Shown here piece after piece: positions 1-9,441 of a DNA stretch of 64,000 bases. The stretch comes from G965232465 sp965276005. GTDB lineage: Bacteria; Pseudomonadota; Alphaproteobacteria; JAQWUY01. The position numbers were made by a program, and so were the translations under genes. Position 1 is the first letter of the stretch. The number at the start of each line of letters is the position of its first letter. Below the pieces are notes generated by a model. That model was not told the origin of the DNA, did not search any database, and saw nothing but the letters and a program-made list of their open reading frames with translations. The DNA lies in contig OZ254962.1 of the NCBI GenBank assembly GCA_965276005.1, positions 124,001 through 188,000 of the forward strand. The letters are read 5' to 3'.

Positions 1-332
1 ATGGGTTAAGATTCTTTACTTTGTTTTTCCCCTCTGGTGCTCCGATCGTGTCGGCACCGGTGTTGGTGCCGATTGAAATTGTGTCGTATCTGTCCCGCCC
101 CGTGTCGCTAGGGGTGCGGTTGTTTGCCAATATGGTAGCGGGGCATGTGTTGTTAAAAGTTATCGGTGGGTTTGTGGTATCGTTGGGGGCGTTTTTTGTT
201 ATCCCCGGCGTGGTACCGTTTGTGGCTTTAATTGCGGTGACTATACTGGAAATTATGGTTGCGGTTATTCAAGCGTATGTGTTTGCTATTTTAACATGCG
301 TGTATCTGCACGATGCCTTGCATCTGCACTGA
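1..332 (+). CDS. atpB: ATP synthase F0 subunit a, C-terminal part
   Basis: This is the C-terminal end of the membrane subunit that forms the proton half-channels of F1F0 ATP synthase. The frame is open from base 3, so the gene begins upstream of the window. The segment PVSLGVRLFANMVAGH holds the conserved arginine and the RLFANM(x)AGH signature of subunit a. Further hydrophobic helices follow and the protein ends in a short His-rich tail (HDALHLH). It is followed after 107 bases by atpE, the expected order. The assignment is secure; only the N-terminal part is missing. Confidence 0.95.
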   Translation, partial: GLRFFTLFFPSGAPIVSAPVLVPIEIVSYLSRPVSLGVRLFANMVAGHVLLKVIGGFVVSLGAFFVIPGVVPFVALIAVTILEIMVAVIQAYVFAILTCVYLHDALHLH

Positions 333-439
333 GTTTGTAAAAATGGTGTCAATTTAAAAATGCGGTCGTTTTTTATAGGGAATGTGCCAAATTTTTAAAA
401 AATTTTTTTAACTTTGTTGGATAGAAAAGGAACGAAATT

Positions 440-664
440 ATGGAATTAGAATCTGCAAAATTAATCGCCGCTGGTCTTGCTGCAATTGGTATGATTGGCT
501 CTGGTATTGGTGTGGGTCAAGTCTGGGCGGCGTATATTACCGCCCTGTCCCGTAACCCTGCGTCGAAAGAGACAATCGGGGCGTTTATTTGGATTGGTTT
601 TGCCGTAACTGAGGCGATTGCCCTATTTGCACTTATCATCGCATTTATGGCGATGTTTGGATAG
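440..664 (+). CDS. atpE: ATP synthase F0 subunit c
   Basis: This is the proteolipid that builds the rotating c-ring. At 74 residues it has the normal length and the normal two-helix hairpin. The polar loop carries SRNPASK (compare the RNP of the family), and the proton-carrying carboxylate is Glu58 in FAVTEAIALF. The start is preceded by AAAGGAACG. The 107-base gap from atpB is AT-rich and may hold a translation enhancer or a secondary promoter, but no clear hexamers were seen. No sodium-binding pattern was noticed, so proton coupling is inferred. Confidence 0.97.
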   Translation: MELESAKLIAAGLAAIGMIGSGIGVGQVWAAYITALSRNPASKETIGAFIWIGFAVTEAIALFALIIAFMAMFG

Positions 665-669
665 TTGCA

Positions 670-1149
670 ATGCCACAGTTAGATTTTAGCACTTGGATAG
701 GGCAGATATTTTGGTTGGTATTTACCTTTGCCGTCATGTATATTTTGATGACTATTTTGGTACTGCCCCGCATGAGAAATATTTCTGTTCGGCGGGAACA
801 AAAAATTTCTGGCGATTTAAAACGGGCGGAAGAGTTGAGCGCAGAGGCGAAATCTATCGTCAAAGATGCCCAACAAACCCTAAGCAATGCCCAATCTGAG
901 GCGGACGCTATCTTGGCAAAAGCGGTGCAAGATGCCCATCAATCTACAGACACGCAGGTGGCAGAAGCTACCAAAAAGATCGATGCAAGGGTATCGGAGG
1001 CTTTAGAAAGTGTGGAAAAGCAAAAGACCGATGCGTTAAAATCTTTGGATTCGATGGTTATCGAGGTGGCTGCCGACACACTAAACCGCATGGGGGCTGT
1101 GCAAGATGCAAAAACGGCTGTGCAGGCACGGGTACTGAAAAAGTCGTGA
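670..1149 (+). CDS. atpF': ATP synthase F0 subunit b'
   Basis: This is one of the two different b-type stator subunits of alphaproteobacterial and photosynthetic ATP synthases (also called atpG or atpX). It has 159 residues. One membrane helix lies at about residues 10-32 (WIGQIFWLVFTFAVMYILM), followed by a long Ala/Lys/Glu-rich coiled coil for the peripheral stalk. The N-terminal DFSTWIGQIFWL pattern is typical of b' rather than b. It begins 5 bases after atpE and is followed by the partner b gene. Confidence 0.93.
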   Translation: MPQLDFSTWIGQIFWLVFTFAVMYILMTILVLPRMRNISVRREQKISGDLKRAEELSAEAKSIVKDAQQTLSNAQSEADAILAKAVQDAHQSTDTQVAEATKKIDARVSEALESVEKQKTDALKSLDSMVIEVAADTLNRMGAVQDAKTAVQARVLKKS

Positions 1150-1174
1150 CTTTATATGTAGCAGGGATTGAAAA

Positions 1175-1648
1175 ATGGAATTTTTATATTATGATTCGTT
1201 TTATGTGTACCTAGCGTTTTTTGCCGTTATGGCGTTGTTGGTGGTCAAGGGCAAGAATGCCATATTAGGCACTTCTTACCAACGCATCAAACGCATCAGC
1301 AACGATATTGCAGCAGCGGAAAAACTGCGTATGGAGGCACAACAAATGCTAGCGGAACAAGAAAAAAAGTTTCGTGAAACCGTCGCCCTGTCCGAAAGCC
1401 TTGTCCAAGATGCCCGGGATAAATCCGATCGCATCACTGAGCAGGCACAACAGAACGCCGAAGACATCATTGCCCGTGCTGAAGAACGGGCGGCAAAAAC
1501 CATCCAACGGGCGGAAGTCGAAGCCCGTGTCGCCTTGCAAAATCAAGCGGTCGACAAAGCGTTTGAAATCGTAAGAGAAATGGCGATAGAACACGCCGGC
1601 GATGTGTCGTTGCAAACCGCTATTGCCGATATTAAAAAATTCAAATAA
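1175..1648 (+). CDS. atpF: ATP synthase F0 subunit b
   Basis: This is the second stator b subunit, 157 residues. A short N-terminal membrane helix (YLAFFAVMALLVV, about residues 12-24) is followed by a charged coiled coil rich in Ala, Glu, Gln and Lys. It would pair with b' to link F0 to the F1 head. It starts 25 bases after atpF'. The F1 genes are not in the window; as is usual in Alphaproteobacteria they probably form a separate operon. The function is inferred mainly from order and helix pattern, because b subunits are poorly conserved. Confidence 0.9.
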   Translation: MEFLYYDSFYVYLAFFAVMALLVVKGKNAILGTSYQRIKRISNDIAAAEKLRMEAQQMLAEQEKKFRETVALSESLVQDARDKSDRITEQAQQNAEDIIARAEERAAKTIQRAEVEARVALQNQAVDKAFEIVREMAIEHAGDVSLQTAIADIKKFK

Positions 1649-1670
1649 GGGGGCAAAAAGGGGCAACAAT

Positions 1671-1850
1671 ATGTCAAAACGCAAAAACTATCGTTTTATC
1701 ACAGGTCCAGACGATGCCCAGTTTTGCCAACGGGTATCGGACGCTTTGGCAGAGGGGTATGTGCTGTATGGACACCCACAACACACCTATAACGCCGCAG
1801 CAAAAATGATGTATTGTGGACAAGCGGTCGTACTGCCCGATTATGCCTAA
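1671..1850 (+). CDS. DUF1737-type small protein
   Basis: This is a 59-residue protein of the DUF1737 type. The pattern YRFITGPDDAQFCQRVSDALAEGYVLYGHP is characteristic: a short strand, a helix, then a Gly-Tyr-x-Leu-x-Gly turn. The function is unknown. The ATG at 1671 was chosen over an in-frame start inside atpF at 1602 because it follows AAGGGGCAACAAT. It sits 22 bases after atpF and 30 bases before the arginase gene, so it is probably co-transcribed with both. Confidence 0.8.
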   Translation: MSKRKNYRFITGPDDAQFCQRVSDALAEGYVLYGHPQHTYNAAAKMMYCGQAVVLPDYA

Positions 1851-1880
1851 TAGTCATACAGGGGCAAACAGGGGCAAATA

Positions 1881-2744
1881 ATGGTAAATCTGCACAAGCC
1901 CATTGCCTATGTCGGGGCGTCTTGTGGCAGTAGTGCCGGCATTATCGGCTGTGAAAATGCCCCTGATATATTGCGGGCAAAATATGCCGCTATTGCCGAT
2001 AAAATGTTCGGTATGGCGTATGTGCCGTCCGATATTGTCGATTTCGACGAAATTATGGAATTGCAGTATTTTACCAACGAATTGGCACACTTAACCCACA
2101 ATGCCAGCAAACAAGGTAAATTCCCCATTATCATCGGCGGCGATCACAGTATCGCTATGGGTTCGTGGGCGGGGATTATTCCCCCAAATACCCCATTCGG
2201 GCTGATTTGGATCGATGCTCATTTCGATATACACACCCCAAAAACTTCCCCATCGCAAAACATACACGGTATGTCGGTGGCAACACTGCTAGGCAAAGGC
2301 TATCCCGAACTGGTAGACACCGCATATAAAGGGGCAAAACTCACCGCTGACAATATTTTTTACATAGGTACCCGCTGTTACGAACAAGCGGAACAACAGA
2401 CAGTACAACACCACAATATCAAAGTATTTTACGCTGAACAAGTCGACGAATTGGGCTTTGAACACTGTTTAAAACAAGCAATATCATATTTTAACACCCG
2501 CAACATTCCCTATGGTATCAGCTTCGATGTGGACAGCCTAGACCCATTTTACATATCCGCAACCGGTACCCCAGTAGCAAAGGGATTAAAATTACAACAA
2601 GTATGCGATGCGTTCTACAATATCTCCATGCACAATCTACAAGCATTCGAAATCGTCGAATACAACCCCAACCTAGAAGATGGCAAGCGAACAGATATTC
2701 ATATCCCTTTGGCTGTACTGAGATGCTTCGATACGGATTTATGA
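1881..2744 (+). CDS. Arginase/agmatinase-family ureohydrolase
   Basis: This is a binuclear manganese hydrolase of 287 residues that removes urea from a guanidino compound. The metal ligands are visible in order: GGDHS, then DAHFDIHTP, then SFDVDSLDP. The long form DAHxDxxTPxTSPSxNIHGM resembles arginase more than agmatinase, so L-arginine is the likeliest substrate, giving ornithine and urea. Guanidinobutyrase or formiminoglutamase activity cannot be excluded. It follows the DUF1737 gene with an AGGGGCAAATA ribosome site. No urease or arginine catabolic genes are seen nearby. Confidence 0.85.
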   Translation: MVNLHKPIAYVGASCGSSAGIIGCENAPDILRAKYAAIADKMFGMAYVPSDIVDFDEIMELQYFTNELAHLTHNASKQGKFPIIIGGDHSIAMGSWAGIIPPNTPFGLIWIDAHFDIHTPKTSPSQNIHGMSVATLLGKGYPELVDTAYKGAKLTADNIFYIGTRCYEQAEQQTVQHHNIKVFYAEQVDELGFEHCLKQAISYFNTRNIPYGISFDVDSLDPFYISATGTPVAKGLKLQQVCDAFYNISMHNLQAFEIVEYNPNLEDGKRTDIHIPLAVLRCFDTDL

Positions 2745-2856
2745 TGAAACAGGGTGTAATTCCCTATTATCCGTAAAAAAAAGTCCCTTACGATATATAT
2801 ATATATGTCTATGATAGACAGTGGATATAGACGACATAGGCAAACTTAAAAGAATA

Positions 2857-2885
2857 TTGACGGGTTGCTTTGTTTATGCTAGCAT
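2857..2885 (+). promoter_or_regulatory. Candidate promoter for the DUF2806-like gene
   Basis: A -35 like TTGACG (2857-2862) and a -10 like TAGCAT (2880-2885) are separated by 17 bases, about 70 bases before the start codon at 2954. The -10 is weak. The surrounding 200-base gap is AT-rich and also contains an (AT)n run at 2791-2804. Confidence 0.4.
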
Positions 2886-2953
2886 TTGCTTTACATTTTA
2901 TATACAAACCCAAAAAGTATTGTACAGATTGCAGAGCGTGATAGGAGAGTGAT

Positions 2954-3874
2954 ATGGCAGAATATGTCGATAAAAATGCTTATGAAGTGAGTATTTTGGG
3001 AATTAAAATCGGTGGTGGCATAGTATATGACAGTGCTAAGACCATAGCTAATCTTTTCAAACTTGCAGGCAAAGGTGTAATGAAAGTTCCTGATATAGTC
3101 CACATGACATGGAAAGATTATAGAAACCATATTGATTTTCCAAGATTACAGCATGAGGCGAGACAGCCTATCTTAACAAAAAACGCACAAGATGTTGATT
3201 ATAAATTGGTACACATGCCAGAACAGACTTTCAAACACCATTTTCAAAAAACGCAGGTACTTGCCCGTGCCATTCAGGAAGGTGCTAAAATAGAGAGTGA
3301 TACATTTGATAGTATAGACGATACAAATCCTGATTTCTTAGACAATTTTTGGGATACAGCAAAAAAATATTCGTCCAAAGAAATGCAGATTTTATGGGCA
3401 AAAATGCTCGCAAAAGAAATAAAGAAGCCAAAAACATTTGATGTTGCTGCCATAGAAAAATTAAGAATTATGAGCGACAGACATGTTGAGTCGTTTAATA
3501 ATTTAATACAATCTAGTGGTGTAAACCTAATACCCGGAAATTTGGGAATATTCACATTCGACATAGATACAAATAAATTGGTTGATTTGATAAAATACTT
3601 CAATTTAAACTATATGGATTTAATGGAATTAGAAAAATTAGGACTATTACATACAGATATATTAGCTCATTCAGTTATAGTATTTTTTATAGCTGATTAC
3701 CATTGTATATCAAAAGAAACTCTAGAAATAAGTTGTATTAAAATTAGTGAAATTGGTAATAAGATAATGCAATTGGTCGAAGAAAATCCTGATAAAATCA
3801 ACCAAGGATATTCAAAAAAGATACAATCATATTGTGATATTCATAATATCGATTGCCAAAAGGCAAGATTTTGA
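2954..3874 (+). CDS. DUF2806-like protein of unknown function
   Basis: This 306-residue protein has a central block NFWDTAKKYSSKEMQILWAKMLAKEIKKP (about residues 124-152). It matches the pattern of DUF2806 proteins, where a Trp and an MQxLWAxxLAxE helix are conserved. The N-terminal 60 residues contain a Gly/Val-rich stretch that could contact a membrane. The start follows AGGAGAGTGAT. The gene is clearly richer in A+T than its neighbours and stands alone between the arginase gene and the convergent ileS, which suggests acquisition. The biochemical role is unknown; a defence or stress role would be a guess. Confidence 0.6.
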   Translation: MAEYVDKNAYEVSILGIKIGGGIVYDSAKTIANLFKLAGKGVMKVPDIVHMTWKDYRNHIDFPRLQHEARQPILTKNAQDVDYKLVHMPEQTFKHHFQKTQVLARAIQEGAKIESDTFDSIDDTNPDFLDNFWDTAKKYSSKEMQILWAKMLAKEIKKPKTFDVAAIEKLRIMSDRHVESFNNLIQSSGVNLIPGNLGIFTFDIDTNKLVDLIKYFNLNYMDLMELEKLGLLHTDILAHSVIVFFIADYHCISKETLEISCIKISEIGNKIMQLVEENPDKINQGYSKKIQSYCDIHNIDCQKARF

Positions 3875-3953
3875 CATGAAAATGGCTAACATAATACAAA
3901 ATATAACCGCAAAAGGCAAATCGCACATTGGGTAATACTGAAACTATGGAAAA

Positions 3954-6900
3954 TTATATTTTATCCATACCAACGATAATTTGATTATTGGCGATTTTTG
4001 TAGGTTGCGATACAAAACCCCCTGTGGCGGTGCCAATGGTAATATCCGTTGCCAATACTTCGGAGGCGATAAAGTGTTTGTGTGTGGTAATGGCTTGTGC
4101 CACTTCCCCATCGGTGTCGATGGTAATGGTGATACGATCGGATACCTCTAGGTTGGCATCTTTGCGGGCGTTTTGTAGGGTGCGAATGACATCACGGGCG
4201 ATGCCTTCTGTTTTTAGTTCGGGGGTTAGCACTGTGTTTAAAATCACTACCCCCATGCCGTTTTGCATGGTTTGTGCGGCGACCCCATCGGCGGTTTTTA
4301 ATCGCATGCTGTAATCGTCGCCGCTTAGGGGGATACCTGCCACAACCACAGTATTTGGCTCTGTCCCGTATTGCCATTTGCCGGCTTTTGAATCCGCCAT
4401 TACCGCTTTCATGTCTGCCCCTAAACGGCTGCCGATTTTTGGGTTTACGATGAGTTGCATTTCCCCGTATTTACTTAGTTCTGTATCCAAAATAACCGAT
4501 TTTACATTGACTTCGCTTTGTAAAATATTTTCGAACGGTTTTAAAGTGTCGCTGTTTGGGCTGACAATAGTCATATCCGCTAGCGGCTGTCGCACCCGCA
4601 ACCTGTGGGTTTCCCGTACGCTCAAAGCACACGAACACGCTTCCCTTACCGTGTCCATGCTGTCCATGAGCTCTGGTTGCAATGGTAGCGTGCTGACATC
4701 TGGCCAATCGGCTAGGTGTACGGAACTCTTTTCACCATTTAAACCCATATACATTTTTTCGCTGATCATCGGCAAAAATGGGGCGGATACTTTGCACAAA
4801 ATATTTAATATGGTGTACAAAGTATCAAAAGCGTCTTGGCACCCGTGCCAAAATCTTTCACGGGAACGGCGGATATACCAGTTGTTCATAGTATCGACAA
4901 ACGCTGTAATATGGGTGGTGGCTGCGTTTAGGTGGAAACTATCCATATGGGTTTCCACATCCTGTGCCATTTTACGGATTTTCGACAAAATGTAGGTGTC
5001 TAGGATATTGTCTGTATTGTCGACTTGTTTGGCGGTAATCCCGTCCGCATTAGCGTACAAAGTAAAGAAATAATAGGCATTCCACAGGGGAATAATCACT
5101 TGCCGTACGGTCTGTGCGATACCTTTTCCGTGTTTGTCGATGGTCAAATCGCCCCCGTGCATCAGCGGCGACGCCACCATATACCAACGCATAGCATCGG
5201 CACCATGCGTATTAAACATATCGACCGGATCGGGATAGTTGCGTAAGCGTTTCGATAGCTTTTCATGGTTTTCGTCCAACACCACCCCATGACAAATACA
5301 GGTCTTAAACGGTGCCCGATCGAATAAAGCGGTCGACATCACCATCAAAGTATAAAACCACCCCCGAGTCTGGGCAACATATTCAACGATAAAGTCGCCG
5401 GGAAAGTTGTTCTCGAACCACTGTTTATTTGCAAATGGGTAATGGACTTGGGCAAACGGCATAGACCCGGATTCGAACCAGCAATCCAATACAGCCTCCA
5501 CCCGCCGCATAGTCGAAGTACCGGTAGGGTCATCGGGATTGGGGCGGGTCAGGGTATCGATATGCGGACGGTGTAGGCTCTTGGGACGGACGCCAAAATC
5601 TTTTTCAATCTCTGCTATCGATCCGTATACATCTGTACGGGGGTATTTGGGATTGTCAGACACCCACACGGGAATAGGAGCCCCCCAAAAACGATCCCGG
5701 GAAATGTTCCAATCTTTGGCATTTTCTAACCACTTGCCGAATTGTCCGTCCTTGATATGGCTGGGTATCCAGTTGATGTGTTGGTTGAGTTCGACCATGC
5801 GATCCTTAAAAGCACTCACCTTGACATACCAGCTGTTAATAGCTTTGTAAATAATCGGCTCATCTGTGCGCCAACAGTGCGGATAGTTGTGTACGCATGT
5901 TTCGAATCGCAACACATTGCCGTTTTGCCGCAAACTGCGGACAATGTCTTTGTTGCAATCAAACACATGGCGACCGGCAAAATCCCATACGGCATCGGTA
6001 AACAAACCTTTACTGTCGACAGGCACCACCAACTCGATAGCCGCCGCCCGACAGGCATCCATATCGGTCTCACCAAACCCCGGTGCCATATGCACACAGC
6101 CGGTGCCTTCGCCCTCTTCTACCCAATCCACAGCCAGCACCCGAAACGCATTTTTATGGTCTTTAAAGTATGGAAACAACGGCTCGTATGTACGATTGGC
6201 AAGGGTACGCCCCTCAATCGTATCCACCTGTTGCAGACCTAAACTGTCGATCTCCTTTTGGTATGTGCCACAAGCATTTACCGACAAAATATAGCGGGTT
6301 TCGGCGTTTTCTAGCACCGCATATGTCATATCGTTACCGACTGCTACCGCCAAGTTGCTGGGCAATGTCCAAGGGGTGGTTGTCCATGCACAAATATAGG
6401 TGGGTTTGCCTTCCCCGTGTAGTTTAAATCCTACGGTAGCGGCGGGGTCTTGACGGGCACGGGTGGCGTTATCCATGCGAATTTCAAAGTTCGACAGCGG
6501 GCTTTCCACCGCCCAAGAATACGGTACCACTCGATAATCTTTATAAATTAAACCTTTGTCCCATAACGCTTTAAACGCCCAAATGATCGATTCCATATAC
6601 CCATCGTCCATAGTTTTATAGGAATTTTTAAAATCGACCCAACGGGCTTGGCGGGTTACATACTTTTCCCATTCGTCCGTAAACCGCAACACGGATTTTT
6701 CACAGTGTTTGTTAAAATTATCGATGCCATATTCGATAATTTGCAACCGCCCAGACACATCGAGTTCTTTTTCCGATTGCAACTCAGCGGGCAGCCCATG
6801 CGTATCCCACCCAAAACGGCGATTTACCCGCTTGCCTTTCATGGTTTGATAACGGGGGACGATGTCTTTTACATACCCCGTCACCAAGTGTCCATAATGG

Positions 6901-7088
6901 GGCAACCCGTTGGCAAACGGCGGTCCATCGTAAAAAACAAAGTCATTCGGCATGGTGTCAACAGTCGCCGGGCGGTTGTCGATAGATGCCTTAAAAGTAT
7001 CACGGGTGTTCCAAATGCGTAAAATATCTTCCTCTATTTCAGGAAAGTTGGGATTCGACGGTATTTTTGGATATATGGTATCTGCCAT
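3954..7088 (-). CDS. ileS: Isoleucyl-tRNA synthetase, eukaryote-like type (IleRS2)
   Basis: This enzyme charges tRNA-Ile with isoleucine. It is about 1044 residues, longer than the common bacterial form. The HIGH-type signature is GLPHYGHL and the KMSKS loop is KLSKR followed by LRNYPDP, the wording of the archaeal/eukaryal-type enzyme found in Rickettsiales and in mupirocin-resistant bacteria. The editing domain contains CAWTTTPWTLPSN and the C-terminal region is long. The ATG at 7088 is preferred to one six codons upstream because AAGGCAACAAAA lies just before it. It is divergent from tRNA-Ile at 7236. Low mupirocin sensitivity is inferred from family knowledge only. Confidence 0.95.
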   Translation of the reverse strand: MADTIYPKIPSNPNFPEIEEDILRIWNTRDTFKASIDNRPATVDTMPNDFVFYDGPPFANGLPHYGHLVTGYVKDIVPRYQTMKGKRVNRRFGWDTHGLPAELQSEKELDVSGRLQIIEYGIDNFNKHCEKSVLRFTDEWEKYVTRQARWVDFKNSYKTMDDGYMESIIWAFKALWDKGLIYKDYRVVPYSWAVESPLSNFEIRMDNATRARQDPAATVGFKLHGEGKPTYICAWTTTPWTLPSNLAVAVGNDMTYAVLENAETRYILSVNACGTYQKEIDSLGLQQVDTIEGRTLANRTYEPLFPYFKDHKNAFRVLAVDWVEEGEGTGCVHMAPGFGETDMDACRAAAIELVVPVDSKGLFTDAVWDFAGRHVFDCNKDIVRSLRQNGNVLRFETCVHNYPHCWRTDEPIIYKAINSWYVKVSAFKDRMVELNQHINWIPSHIKDGQFGKWLENAKDWNISRDRFWGAPIPVWVSDNPKYPRTDVYGSIAEIEKDFGVRPKSLHRPHIDTLTRPNPDDPTGTSTMRRVEAVLDCWFESGSMPFAQVHYPFANKQWFENNFPGDFIVEYVAQTRGWFYTLMVMSTALFDRAPFKTCICHGVVLDENHEKLSKRLRNYPDPVDMFNTHGADAMRWYMVASPLMHGGDLTIDKHGKGIAQTVRQVIIPLWNAYYFFTLYANADGITAKQVDNTDNILDTYILSKIRKMAQDVETHMDSFHLNAATTHITAFVDTMNNWYIRRSRERFWHGCQDAFDTLYTILNILCKVSAPFLPMISEKMYMGLNGEKSSVHLADWPDVSTLPLQPELMDSMDTVREACSCALSVRETHRLRVRQPLADMTIVSPNSDTLKPFENILQSEVNVKSVILDTELSKYGEMQLIVNPKIGSRLGADMKAVMADSKAGKWQYGTEPNTVVVAGIPLSGDDYSMRLKTADGVAAQTMQNGMGVVILNTVLTPELKTEGIARDVIRTLQNARKDANLEVSDRITITIDTDGEVAQAITTHKHFIASEVLATDITIGTATGGFVSQPTKIANNQIIVGMDKI

Positions 7089-7186
7089 TTTTGTTGCCTT
7101 ATACATGTGTGTTGTGTGTCATTTTACCATTTTAATAGAGATTGTAAAAAAGTCTAGAAAATATATACAAAAATATGTTTTTTATA

Positions 7187-7215
7187 TTGACTTGTGGTAT
7201 TTTTGCCTTTATAAA
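7187..7215 (+). promoter_or_regulatory. Promoter of tRNA-Ile
   Basis: TTGACT (7187-7192), a 17-base spacer and TATAAA (7210-7215) end 20 bases before the first base of the mature tRNA. The close fit to sigma-70 spacing supports independent transcription of this tRNA. Confidence 0.7.
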
Positions 7216-7235
7216 CACAGCTGTTATGCGGATAC

Positions 7236-7312
<77 letters not shown>

Positions 7313-7317
7313 GTGCA

Positions 7318-7348
7318 ACCCACATGCTTTATGGCATGTGGGTTTTTT
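7318..7348 (+). terminator. Rho-independent terminator after tRNA-Ile
   Basis: A stem of ACCCACATGC pairs with GCATGTGGGT around a short TTTATG loop and is followed by a run of T. It begins five bases after the tRNA CCA end, so the tRNA forms its own transcription unit. Confidence 0.85.
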
Positions 7349-7402
7349 ATCGGTACGGATTGGGTAATTGCCCATAAAAATAGTAAAATATAAAAATAAC
7401 GG

Positions 7403-7431
7403 TTTACTTATTGTCATTAGGTTACTATACT
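7403..7431 (+). promoter_or_regulatory. Candidate promoter of hflK-hflC
   Basis: TTTACT (7403-7408) and TATACT (7426-7431) are separated by 17 bases, placing transcription start about 70 bases before hflK. It lies between the tRNA terminator and hflK, where a promoter is needed. Confidence 0.6.
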
Positions 7432-7505
7432 GTGCGGGCGTATAAATGCTATGTTTGCATGTGCAACACTTTTTATTTTTCAATATGATGAGGTAAGCTA
7501 CTATA

Positions 7506-8570
7506 ATGAATCAGTTTAATACAGGTTGGGGCGGGCAACAGCCCCCGAAAAAGCCAAAGAAACCGTCTGGGTTTCCGGGGTTCGACAGCGACTTTGATGT
7601 GGGCAATATTATATCAAAGTTGCAAGGAAGAGGCATATTTATCATTGTGGCGGTTGTCGTTGCCATATGGTTGGCAATGGGTTTTTATCGGGTAAATCCC
7701 GGGCAACAGGGGGTCGAGTTGGTGTTCGGGAAATTAGCGGATACGACTGAGGCGGGTTTGCAGTACAACTATCCTTATCCCATTGGCAAAACAATTATTC
7801 CCGATGTGGATCAAGTGCGGCGGGTTGATATTGGATACCGTCCCCGTGCCACCAATGGGTGGGGATCGCAATCTGGGTCATCGGCTACGGATATTGTCGA
7901 TGTAAATGCCGAAAGCCTGATTTTGACCAGCGATGAAAACATTGTCGATACGGACTTTACGGTATTTTGGCGTATTCGGGATGCGGGCAAGTATTTGTTT
8001 AATATCCGCTATCCAGAACAAACCATTAAAATTGCCTCCGAATCTGCCATGCGTGAAGTTGTCGGACAAACCACTTTTGACAATGCGGTCACCATTGGAC
8101 GGGAAGACATTGAAACTCGTACCCGCCGTCTGTTACAACAAATTCTTGACGACTATGAATCGGGTATCGAGATCGAACAGGTGGAATTGCAAAAATCCGA
8201 TCCGCCGTCTGAGGTGATCGATGCGTTTAACGATGTACAACGGGCACGACAAGACCGGGATCGCCTGAGAAATGAAGCAGAAGCCTACGCTAATACCATC
8301 GTGCCAGAAGCCCGGGGACAAGCGGAACAAATCGTCCGTGATGCAGAAGGTTTTAGGGAAAAAGCCATTCAAGAATCCATCGGTGAAGCGGAAAGATTCC
8401 TCAAAGTATATGCCGAATACCAAAAATCCCCAGCGGTGGTGAAAAAACGCATTTACATGGACACTATGGCGGAAGTGTATGCGGATACGGATAAAATTAT
8501 TTTGGACAAAGACGCATCGGGTATTTTGCCTTATGTGAAATTGCCCGACATCAGCGGTAAAGTGAAATAG
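7506..8570 (+). CDS. hflK: Membrane protease regulator HflK
   Basis: This SPFH/prohibitin-family protein forms the HflKC cage around the FtsH protease in the inner membrane. It has 354 residues. A Gly/Pro/Lys-rich N-terminus (GGQQPPKKPKKPSGFPGF) is followed by one membrane helix (about residues 46-66), the SPFH domain and a coiled coil rich in Ala, Glu and Arg. GFYRVNPGQQGVELVFGK is typical HflK wording. It lies 9 bases upstream of hflC, as usual. FtsH is not in the window. Confidence 0.95.
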   Translation: MNQFNTGWGGQQPPKKPKKPSGFPGFDSDFDVGNIISKLQGRGIFIIVAVVVAIWLAMGFYRVNPGQQGVELVFGKLADTTEAGLQYNYPYPIGKTIIPDVDQVRRVDIGYRPRATNGWGSQSGSSATDIVDVNAESLILTSDENIVDTDFTVFWRIRDAGKYLFNIRYPEQTIKIASESAMREVVGQTTFDNAVTIGREDIETRTRRLLQQILDDYESGIEIEQVELQKSDPPSEVIDAFNDVQRARQDRDRLRNEAEAYANTIVPEARGQAEQIVRDAEGFREKAIQESIGEAERFLKVYAEYQKSPAVVKKRIYMDTMAEVYADTDKIILDKDASGILPYVKLPDISGKVK

Positions 8571-8579
8571 GGGGGGGCT

Positions 8580-9437
8580 ATGAAAATTGCAATTATTCCA
8601 TTTGTCTTATTGGGCATATTGTTCTTGGGTATACAGAGTTTGTTTATTGTCAATCAAACCGATCAGGTGATTGTGTTACAATTTGGCGATCCGAAACGGG
8701 TAGTACAAGAGCCGGGCTTAAATATTAAATTGCCATTTATTCAAAATGTGGTACGGTATGACAATCGGATTCTCGACCTCGACCCGCCGGAGTTCGAGGT
8801 GCTGTTGACCGATAAAAAACGCATCAATGTAGACGCATATGCCCGCTATAAAATCGTTGATCCGTTAATGTTTTACCAGCGGGTAAAGCGGGAACAAAAC
8901 TTGCGAGATGTGTTTGGTAAATCGTTAAATGCTGGTGTACGGCGGGTGATTGCCACTGTGTCGTTGTCCGAATTGCTATCGGATCGCCGTGAAGACGCTA
9001 TGGTAAAAATCGCCCAAGAAGTCAACGCTCAAGCAGTGTCATTGGGAATCGAGGTGGTCGATGTACGGATTGGACGCACCAATCTGCCATCGACAACCGC
9101 CCAAGCCGTGTATAATCGCATGCGTACGGAACGGGAAAGAGAGGCACGGGAAGCCCGGGCAGAAGGGGCGGAAATTGCCCAAAAAATTCGGGCAAAAGCC
9201 GATCTAGACCGTACGGTGATACTAGCCGAAGCCGAACGGGCGGCAGAAATCTTACGGGGTGAGGGGGAAGCGGAAAAAAACCGTGTGCTAGCGGAGGCTT
9301 ATGGCAGGGATATAAAGTTCTTTGAATTTTATAAAGCCATGCAAAACTACAAAATCGCTCTACAAGGCGATGCCAACAGCACTATTGTTATCAACCCAGA
9401 CAGTGCCTTCTTTAAATACTTAAAGGCGTTTGAATAG
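8580..9437 (+). CDS. hflC: Membrane protease regulator HflC
   Basis: This is the partner of HflK in the SPFH complex that modulates FtsH. It has 285 residues, with an N-terminal membrane helix (residues 3-24) and then FIVNQTDQVIVLQFGDPKRV, the usual HflC opening. An SPFH domain and a long coiled coil follow (EREREAREARAEGAEIAQKI). A strong G-rich ribosome site (AGGGGGGG) sits just before the ATG. Its stop overlaps the run-up to the next gene, so the ThiE-like gene is probably in the same transcript. Confidence 0.95.
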   Translation: MKIAIIPFVLLGILFLGIQSLFIVNQTDQVIVLQFGDPKRVVQEPGLNIKLPFIQNVVRYDNRILDLDPPEFEVLLTDKKRINVDAYARYKIVDPLMFYQRVKREQNLRDVFGKSLNAGVRRVIATVSLSELLSDRREDAMVKIAQEVNAQAVSLGIEVVDVRIGRTNLPSTTAQAVYNRMRTEREREAREARAEGAEIAQKIRAKADLDRTVILAEAERAAEILRGEGEAEKNRVLAEAYGRDIKFFEFYKAMQNYKIALQGDANSTIVINPDSAFFKYLKAFE

Positions 9438-9441
9438 GGGA

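Noticed and set aside
7107..7186. A T-box or other leader upstream of ileS.
   Set aside because: The gap to tRNA-Ile is short and AT-rich, with no T-box sequence or terminator-antiterminator pair on the minus strand.
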